From an uncultured SAR116 cluster alpha proteobacterium (GTDB lineage: Bacteria; Pseudomonadota; Alphaproteobacteria; Puniceispirillales; Marisalimonadaceae): a stretch of 47,020 nt of DNA. This document shows, piece by piece, positions 42,325-47,020 of the stretch. The DNA is taken from the NCBI GenBank assembly GCA_902517815.1, contig CABYED010000015.1:1-47020 (forward strand), in the 5' to 3' direction. The notes beneath the pieces were generated by a model. That model was not told the DNA's origin. It saw only the letters and a list, made by a program, of their open reading frames with translations, and searched no databases. The position numbers and the translations under genes are program-made. How positions within the stretch are numbered: the first letter of the stretch is position 1; every line of letters begins with the position of its first letter.

Positions 42325-43689
42325 TTACTTTTTTTGATATTTTAATTTTATTTTATTAAGTATATCGGATCCTCTTAACTTATAAGATATAGGTAAACTA
42401 GTCTGTTTGTTTGCTAAATCTACATATTTTTTTGCTTTAATAAAGTTTTTTTTAATAAGCGCCTCTTCAGCTAAAGCAATGTAAGCCATTCCTTTTTTGT
42501 TTAATTTACCAGATGCTTTTGATAATAATCTCCATAAATAACTCCAATTGGGATTGTTCAACAGTAGTTCTTCTAAGAGTATAATTGACTTATTTAAATT
42601 AGCACTATTATTAGTTTGCAAATATGTCTTGATTAGAGAGAATTTTATAAGATCAGTTGAAGGAGAAAAAACTTCCTGTAAAGTCTGAATAGCTTTTTCA
42701 TATTCATTTATTGCTATATTAAAATTACCTTTCTTGAAGTGAATGTCACCTTCTAGTTCAGAAAAAAATGGATATTCTTCGTATTTGTTTTTTATTAAAG
42801 AAAGTTTTTTGTGAGCTGAATCATATTTACCAAGCCTATATAATGCAATCATTTGTGAGTAGTTAGATAAAAAATCATTTTTATTTTCCAAATTTTTCAT
42901 TAGATTATTAGGATCAAAACTATAAGCTTTTATTTTATTTTTTATATATTGTAATGAAATTATATTGTTGTTTAACGATATTTTTTGCTCATCGAATGAT
43001 ACTTTTTGATATTGCAATTTATATTTTTTGACTTGTTCTAATCTTAGTTTTGAAAAAGGGTGTGATCTATAATAGTTTTTGGGTGTATTTGAATTGTTAA
43101 GTTCTTCATTTGCTAATTTTGTTAATAATTTTTCTAGACCTATCAAAGATATTTTGTTCTTTATTAACTGATCTAATGCAAACTTGTCTGCTTGTTGTTC
43201 TTGTATTCTAGAAAATTGAAGTAAAGATTTTGTAGCTAGATCATTAGACCCAATCATTAAGCCAACAGCTGAATTAGAATCTAGTTTTCCTTGAGCTGAC
43301 AAGGCAATGCCAGCTAATGTAGCAAGTTTTGAATAATTTGATAAGTTTTTAGAATTAACTAGTCTTGAATTGTAATGGTTCAAAGTTAAATGCCCAATCT
43401 CATGAGCTAGCACAGCTTGAATTTCACTTAAATAACTTGATTTATTTATCAAACCGGTGTTTATGTAAATTTTATTAGAACCAGTAACGAATGCATTATA
43501 TTCACTACTTAAAACCAGTCTTGGGTGAAATTTTTTACTTTTGTTTTCCCCAATAGTAGATTTTATTATTTTATGGAGAAAAAGTTCAATTTCTGCATCT
43601 CGAATTATTTGAAAACTTTGTGCGGAATATGATTGATTTGAAAAAAAAATGAAAATTATTAATGCTATTAATTTTATTATGACCACCAA
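42325..43689 (-). CDS. M48 family metallopeptidase with TPR-like C-terminus (BepA-like)
   Basis: This is an exported zinc peptidase of envelope quality control. The 454-residue protein has a signal peptide ending near SYSAQ (about 23), HEIGH at 96-100 within QAVLAHEIGHLTLNHY, and the third zinc-ligand region RIQEQQADKFALDQL. After residue about 235 come helical TPR-like repeats (GKYDSAHKKLSLIKNKYEE, FKKGNFNIAINEYEKAIQTL). This layout matches BepA/YfgC-type proteins. The TTG start at 43689 (or GTG at 43686) overlaps the end of rne by about 13 nt. Confidence 0.88.
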   Translation of the reverse strand: MVVIIKLIALIIFIFFSNQSYSAQSFQIIRDAEIELFLHKIIKSTIGENKSKKFHPRLVLSSEYNAFVTGSNKIYINTGLINKSSYLSEIQAVLAHEIGHLTLNHYNSRLVNSKNLSNYSKLATLAGIALSAQGKLDSNSAVGLMIGSNDLATKSLLQFSRIQEQQADKFALDQLIKNKISLIGLEKLLTKLANEELNNSNTPKNYYRSHPFSKLRLEQVKKYKLQYQKVSFDEQKISLNNNIISLQYIKNKIKAYSFDPNNLMKNLENKNDFLSNYSQMIALYRLGKYDSAHKKLSLIKNKYEEYPFFSELEGDIHFKKGNFNIAINEYEKAIQTLQEVFSPSTDLIKFSLIKTYLQTNNSANLNKSIILLEELLLNNPNWSYLWRLLSKASGKLNKKGMAYIALAEEALIKKNFIKAKKYVDLANKQTSLPISYKLRGSDILNKIKLKYQKK

Positions 43690-45716
43690 CCTTTTTTCTT
43701 TGGTTTCTTTGAACTCGTGTTTTCATCTATTTGTGTCACTTCGATAGGAAATGAAGATTTAATTTCTCTTACTTCTTTGTGAATGTCTGCAGTTTCTGTT
43801 TCTTTTATTTTTTCTTTCTCTATGTTTTTTGAGTTAGTGTTTTTTGATTTATTGTTAGGTTTAACTTTTGGTTTTTTAACTGTTGTTTTTTTAGTTTTGG
43901 TTCGAGGTTTCTTATCTTGCGCTTCCTCAGGAACATCTTGAACTTTATTTTTTTCTTCAAAAGCAGTGTTAACAACATTCCTATCTTGTTTAGGAGTTCT
44001 TTTTTTTCTTCTATTTAATCTTTTACCTTTTTTGTTTTTATTTTCATTTTCATCTTCATTGTAAGAAGTAGAATCAGTTTTAATTTCTTGTGTTTCTTGG
44101 TTTGTAAGTGCATTATTTTTATTAACTTCTAATTTTATTTGAGGCGGAATAATTGAGTTATCGTTTACAAAATCAATTGACATGTTGTACTTTGCTTCAA
44201 TTTCATTTAATTCTGACCTCTTTTTATTTAGTATATGAAGTATGAGATCAGAATGTGCTGAAATCTTGACGCTGATATTGTCATTAGAAATGCCCTCTTC
44301 TTCGATAGATCTAAGAATCTGAATTGCACTCACCTCTATTGATTGGATCCTACCTGAACCACCACATTGTGGACAAATCTCAGAAGAGTTTTCAATTACT
44401 GAAGGTCTTAGTCGTTGTCTAGATAGCTCAAGAAGACCAAAGTTACTAATTTCACCAATTTGAATTCTGGCCCTATCTTTTCTCATTGAATCTTTTAATT
44501 TTTTTTCAACAAGATTGCGATTTTTGCCTTCTTCCATATCTATAAAATCAATTACAATTAATCCAGATAGATCTCTAAGTCTTGATTGACGAGAAAATTC
44601 TTCGGCTGCTTCTAAATTTGTTTTAAGTGCTGTATCTTCTATCGATCGTTCCCTTGTGGCTTTTCCTGAATTAACATCTATTGCAACTAGTGCTTCTGTT
44701 TGATCTATAATTAAATATCCACCTGATTTGAGATTAACTTTTGGATTGAAAATATCCTGTAATTGAGCGTCTAATCTAAATTTTTGAAATAAAGGGTTTC
44801 TATCATTGTTATATTGTTGTACTTTTTTTGCATGGCTGGGCATTACAGCTTTCATGTAATTTTTACAAACTTTGTAGGCTTCAGTACCTTCAACTAACAC
44901 TTCGTCAATTTCACTGTTATAAAGATCTCTTATAGCCCTTTTAATTAATGACCCTTCTTCATGTATTAGAAAAGGAGCATTAGATTCTAAAGTTAGTTTT
45001 TTTACATTTTCCCAAATGGAAATTGAATTAGAAAAATCTCTTTTGATTTCAGTCTTTGTTCTTTTACTACCAGCTGTTCTAATTATTACAGCCATTCCAT
45101 CTGCAACGTCTAGATCATCAACAATTTTCTTAAGTCTTTTTCTATCTGTTATGTTACCAATTTTTCTACTTACTCCTCCACCTCTAGGAGTGTTTGGCAT
45201 AAGCACACAATACCTTCCTGCAATGGAAATATATGTAGTTAAAGCCGCCCCTTTTGTTCCACGTTCTTCTTTAACAACTTGTACTAACAATATTTGACGT
45301 CGCGCAATGACTTCTTGAATTTTATAATTCCTATATAAATTCCTTTTTATTTTTTTAAGTTCTTCTTCATTATAATCTTCTGTTATATCATCACTAACAT
45401 CTTCATTGGAAGAGAGCTCTTCATCAGTTTTAGCAGATGCCTCAGCTAGAAGTTTTTCCTTATCTTCAACGGGTATTCTATAATAGTCTGGATGAATTTC
45501 ACTAAAAGCTAGAAAGCCTTGACGATTCCCTCCATATTCAACAAAAGCTGCTTGAAGGCTAGGCTCTACTCTAGTAACTCTAGCTAGATAAATATTTCCT
45601 TTAAGTTGCCTTCGAGAGTGAACTTCATATTCAAAATCATCTATTATATCATTTGTAGTTGTTATAACTCTAGTTTCTTCAGACTGCCTTGCATCAATTA
45701 ACAAACGTTTACTCAT
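43677..45716 (-). CDS. rne: Ribonuclease E/G
   Basis: RNase E is the main endonuclease for mRNA decay and rRNA/tRNA maturation. From the ATG at 45716 (after GGAG, 7 nt) it has 679 residues; a start six codons upstream lacks such a site. The S1 domain starts near NIYLARVTRVEPSLQAAFVEYG (41-62) and contains an acidic insert (about 81-130). The catalytic Mg ligands are Asp347 in AIDVNSGKATRE and Asp390/Asp393 in VIDFIDMEE. The Zn-link CPQCGGSGR has Cys448 and Cys451. The C-terminal 140 residues are Lys/Asn-rich, shorter than most alphaproteobacterial scaffolds, and end in the conserved KKGWWS. Confidence 0.96.
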   Translation of the reverse strand: MSKRLLIDARQSEETRVITTTNDIIDDFEYEVHSRRQLKGNIYLARVTRVEPSLQAAFVEYGGNRQGFLAFSEIHPDYYRIPVEDKEKLLAEASAKTDEELSSNEDVSDDITEDYNEEELKKIKRNLYRNYKIQEVIARRQILLVQVVKEERGTKGAALTTYISIAGRYCVLMPNTPRGGGVSRKIGNITDRKRLKKIVDDLDVADGMAVIIRTAGSKRTKTEIKRDFSNSISIWENVKKLTLESNAPFLIHEEGSLIKRAIRDLYNSEIDEVLVEGTEAYKVCKNYMKAVMPSHAKKVQQYNNDRNPLFQKFRLDAQLQDIFNPKVNLKSGGYLIIDQTEALVAIDVNSGKATRERSIEDTALKTNLEAAEEFSRQSRLRDLSGLIVIDFIDMEEGKNRNLVEKKLKDSMRKDRARIQIGEISNFGLLELSRQRLRPSVIENSSEICPQCGGSGRIQSIEVSAIQILRSIEEEGISNDNISVKISAHSDLILHILNKKRSELNEIEAKYNMSIDFVNDNSIIPPQIKLEVNKNNALTNQETQEIKTDSTSYNEDENENKNKKGKRLNRRKKRTPKQDRNVVNTAFEEKNKVQDVPEEAQDKKPRTKTKKTTVKKPKVKPNNKSKNTNSKNIEKEKIKETETADIHKEVREIKSSFPIEVTQIDENTSSKKPKKKGWWS

Positions 45717-45734
45717 AATTAATCTCCAAACCAA

Positions 45735-46136
45735 AATGAGTTACCAAACAAGTTTGATAGCACATTAAAACTGGAATGAGTTTTATGAAAATAAATGGAG
45801 ATATTAACTTACATGTTTATGTTTATGATTTGTATATATAAAAATACCATTATAATTCAAATAAAATATAAATACATCTTTAATATAAAAATACGACAAC
45901 AACCTCATTTTTAGTGACATTATCTTTATTAATTCTAAACTCATTCAATTTATTTATACGCTTTTGCGTTATACACTAACTTTGTTTGCTTCTTCTTTCT
46001 TTCACTAAATAAATTAGTGTGTAATTAACTTAAAATTCCAAAAATGACTATATAACCTAAACGTTATCAAGACAAACTTTATTTTTTGATATATAAATAG
46101 TATTCGTAGATACATAAAAATTTTAAAACAACTATT
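45735..46136. other. Non-coding gap between rne and the amidase gene (about 400 nt)
   Basis: I see no credible gene. The 5' leaders of rne (minus) and the amidase (plus) share it. The rne side holds the repeat-hairpin array described separately and possible minus-strand promoter boxes AGACAA/TATATA (46070-46075, 46049-46054; TTGTCT and TATATA read on minus, 15-nt spacer). If these are used the rne leader is over 300 nt. Confidence 0.6.
45911..46020 (-). promoter_or_regulatory. Structured rne 5' leader element
   Basis: On the rne-sense strand the motif order is CACTAA, TTAGTG, TTAGTG, CACTAA (46019-46014, 46008-46003, 45979-45974, 45916-45911). The copies can pair as two local hairpins or as alternative long-range pairs. 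Between the last two lies a hairpin ACGC-AAAA-GCGT (about 45958-45969). An autoregulatory role, as for the E. coli rne leader, is inference. Confidence 0.4.
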
Positions 46137-47020
46137 ATGATTCCAAAAAAATATTATAAAGTGTTTTTCTCAGCATTTATTTATTTTTGTTCATTTAATA
46201 TGTTTGTATCAAATGTTTTTGCTGCAAAGAACAATCAAACTTGTGAAATAACAAATACAAATTTTAACTGTATAAATATACCTTCTAGTGAAGTCATGAA
46301 AATTAGCTTATTCAATGACCCATATAGAATACAAATAAAATTTAAAAATAAATTAATAATAAAAAAAAATAAAATTAAAAACAGTCAATTTATTAAAAGT
46401 GTGAGGGTCAATCAATTTTCTAACGCCAAAACTAACTTAGTAATAGAATTTAAAAATCCTACTATAATATCAAATGTTAAATATTACGACATTAATAATC
46501 AAAGTATCAGTTTAAATATGTACTTTTCTAACACTACAGAAGTAAATTATGCTATTGCCAAATATGCTTTACATAAAAATGAAGGAGATATTTTTTCTTT
46601 AAAAAATGACATAAATATTTCATATAAAAATGTTGATTTGCCAGTTTTAAAAAAACAAAATTTCAATAAAATAAAATCAAAGAAAAATTATGTTGTTTTT
46701 ATAGATCCAGGCCATGGTGGCAAAGATCCTGGTGCGATTGGTCAATTAGGATCATTAGAAAAAAATATAACTTTAAAGGCGTCAATTTTGTTGGCAAAAG
46801 CATTACGAAAGAATAAAAAAATAAATCCAATTTTATCTCGAAATAAAGATGTTTACTTATCGTTAAGAAAAAGAACTTTATTAGCAAAACAAAGCAAAGC
46901 TGATATTTTTATTTCTATACATGCAGATTCAAGTAAAAATAAAAAAGCAAAAGGAATTTCAGTTTTTAGTCTCTCCGACAAAGCTTCAGATAAAGAAGCT
47001 CTATTGCTAGCTAAAAGAGA
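46137..47020 (+). CDS. amiC: N-acetylmuramoyl-L-alanine amidase, AmiA/B/C family (partial, C-terminus beyond the window)
   Basis: This periplasmic Zn amidase splits cross-linked glycan during cell separation. 294 codons are visible. It begins with a signal peptide (hydrophobic to about residue 27, cleavage near VFAAKN). Residues about 35-165 form an AMIN-like targeting domain (LFNDPYRIQIKF, TNLVIEFKNP). The Amidase_3 domain starts FIDPGHGGKDPGAIG, with Zn ligands His193, Glu208 (SLEKNITL) and His262 (ISIHADS). Start ATG is at 46137, with no clear ribosome site. Its C-terminal catalytic part is cut off by the right edge. It is divergent from rne. The gene letter is a best guess among AmiA/B/C. 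Confidence 0.88.
   Translation, partial: MIPKKYYKVFFSAFIYFCSFNMFVSNVFAAKNNQTCEITNTNFNCINIPSSEVMKISLFNDPYRIQIKFKNKLIIKKNKIKNSQFIKSVRVNQFSNAKTNLVIEFKNPTIISNVKYYDINNQSISLNMYFSNTTEVNYAIAKYALHKNEGDIFSLKNDINISYKNVDLPVLKKQNFNKIKSKKNYVVFIDPGHGGKDPGAIGQLGSLEKNITLKASILLAKALRKNKKINPILSRNKDVYLSLRKRTLLAKQSKADIFISIHADSSKNKKAKGISVFSLSDKASDKEALLLAKR

Noticed and set aside
1-47020. tRNA or rRNA genes, insertion sequences, prophage genes, CRISPR arrays
   Set aside because: None was seen by eye on either strand: no spaced identical repeats, no transposase or phage motifs and no cloverleaf-like sequence in the gaps. A covariance-model search could still find a small RNA I missed.

Overview
The window is 47 kb of AT-rich bacterial chromosome with dense coding, short gaps and housekeeping content. 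I read it as a free-living, probably marine or otherwise streamlined alphaproteobacterium. The grounds are the helicase / S4 protein / FdxA / CarD gene order, the DUF2155-Aat-AccC-AccB-AroQ neighbourhood, an RNase E ending in an aromatic GWW-type tail, a LexA site of the alphaproteobacterial direct-repeat type (GAAC-N7-GAAC) before umuDC, an alphaproteobacterial-type heat-shock promoter before clpSA, and a class II (B12-dependent) ribonucleotide reductase. I cannot place it to genus without a database search. I saw no tRNA, rRNA, insertion sequence, prophage or CRISPR array.

Layout. 1-5652 (minus): a complete co-linear cytochrome c maturation operon ccmABCDEFGH, with ccmH cut by the left edge and a small ccmD. 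5808-10385: four catabolic-type genes, a CaiB/BaiF CoA-transferase and a beta-hydroxyacid dehydrogenase on plus, converging on a ThDP enzyme and an SDR-fold protein on minus. 10534-14678 (plus): Suv3-like helicase, S4 RNA-binding protein, ferredoxin FdxA, CarD. 14706-19664 (plus): proline iminopeptidase, then xseB-ispA-dxs-tlyA, a DOXP/isoprenoid block. 19678-24236: aroC, fabI and a glycine-zipper protein (minus), pdxH (plus), an MFS transporter (minus). 24398-27832 (plus): M20 amidohydrolase, a small membrane protein, umuDC. 27846-29054 (minus): a D,D-carboxypeptidase with a SPOR domain. 29364-32080 (plus): clpS-clpA. 32077-37340 (minus): FemAB-like protein, RidA-like protein, nrdJ. 37745-38648 (plus): an MlaD-like MCE protein and a DUF2155 protein. 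38552-45716 (minus): aat, accC, accB, aroQ, a DsbA-like protein, an M48 peptidase, rne. 46137-end (plus): the start of an N-acetylmuramoyl-L-alanine amidase.

How the parts work together. Several blocks are pathway units: haem delivery to apocytochromes c (ccm), IPP supply and prenyl chain synthesis (dxs, ispA), fatty acid synthesis (accBC, fabI), the shikimate route (aroC, aroQ), N-end-rule proteolysis (aat makes the N-degron, ClpS recognises it, ClpA unfolds the substrate), and SOS mutagenesis (umuDC).

The most interesting signals are regulatory. Two genes for S4-domain, ribosome-related proteins (the HSP15-like protein and TlyA) have no NTG start in the right place, yet have an AUU and an AUA codon 8 nt after a Shine-Dalgarno sequence. 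The umuDC LexA site overlaps the start of an 8-residue leader peptide coupled to umuD. Two perfect DnaA boxes precede the ribonucleotide reductase gene in one of the two large non-coding gaps. The other large gap holds four copies of a 6-base motif that can fold into alternative hairpins in the rne leader. An SDR-fold protein lacks the YxxxK catalytic pair.
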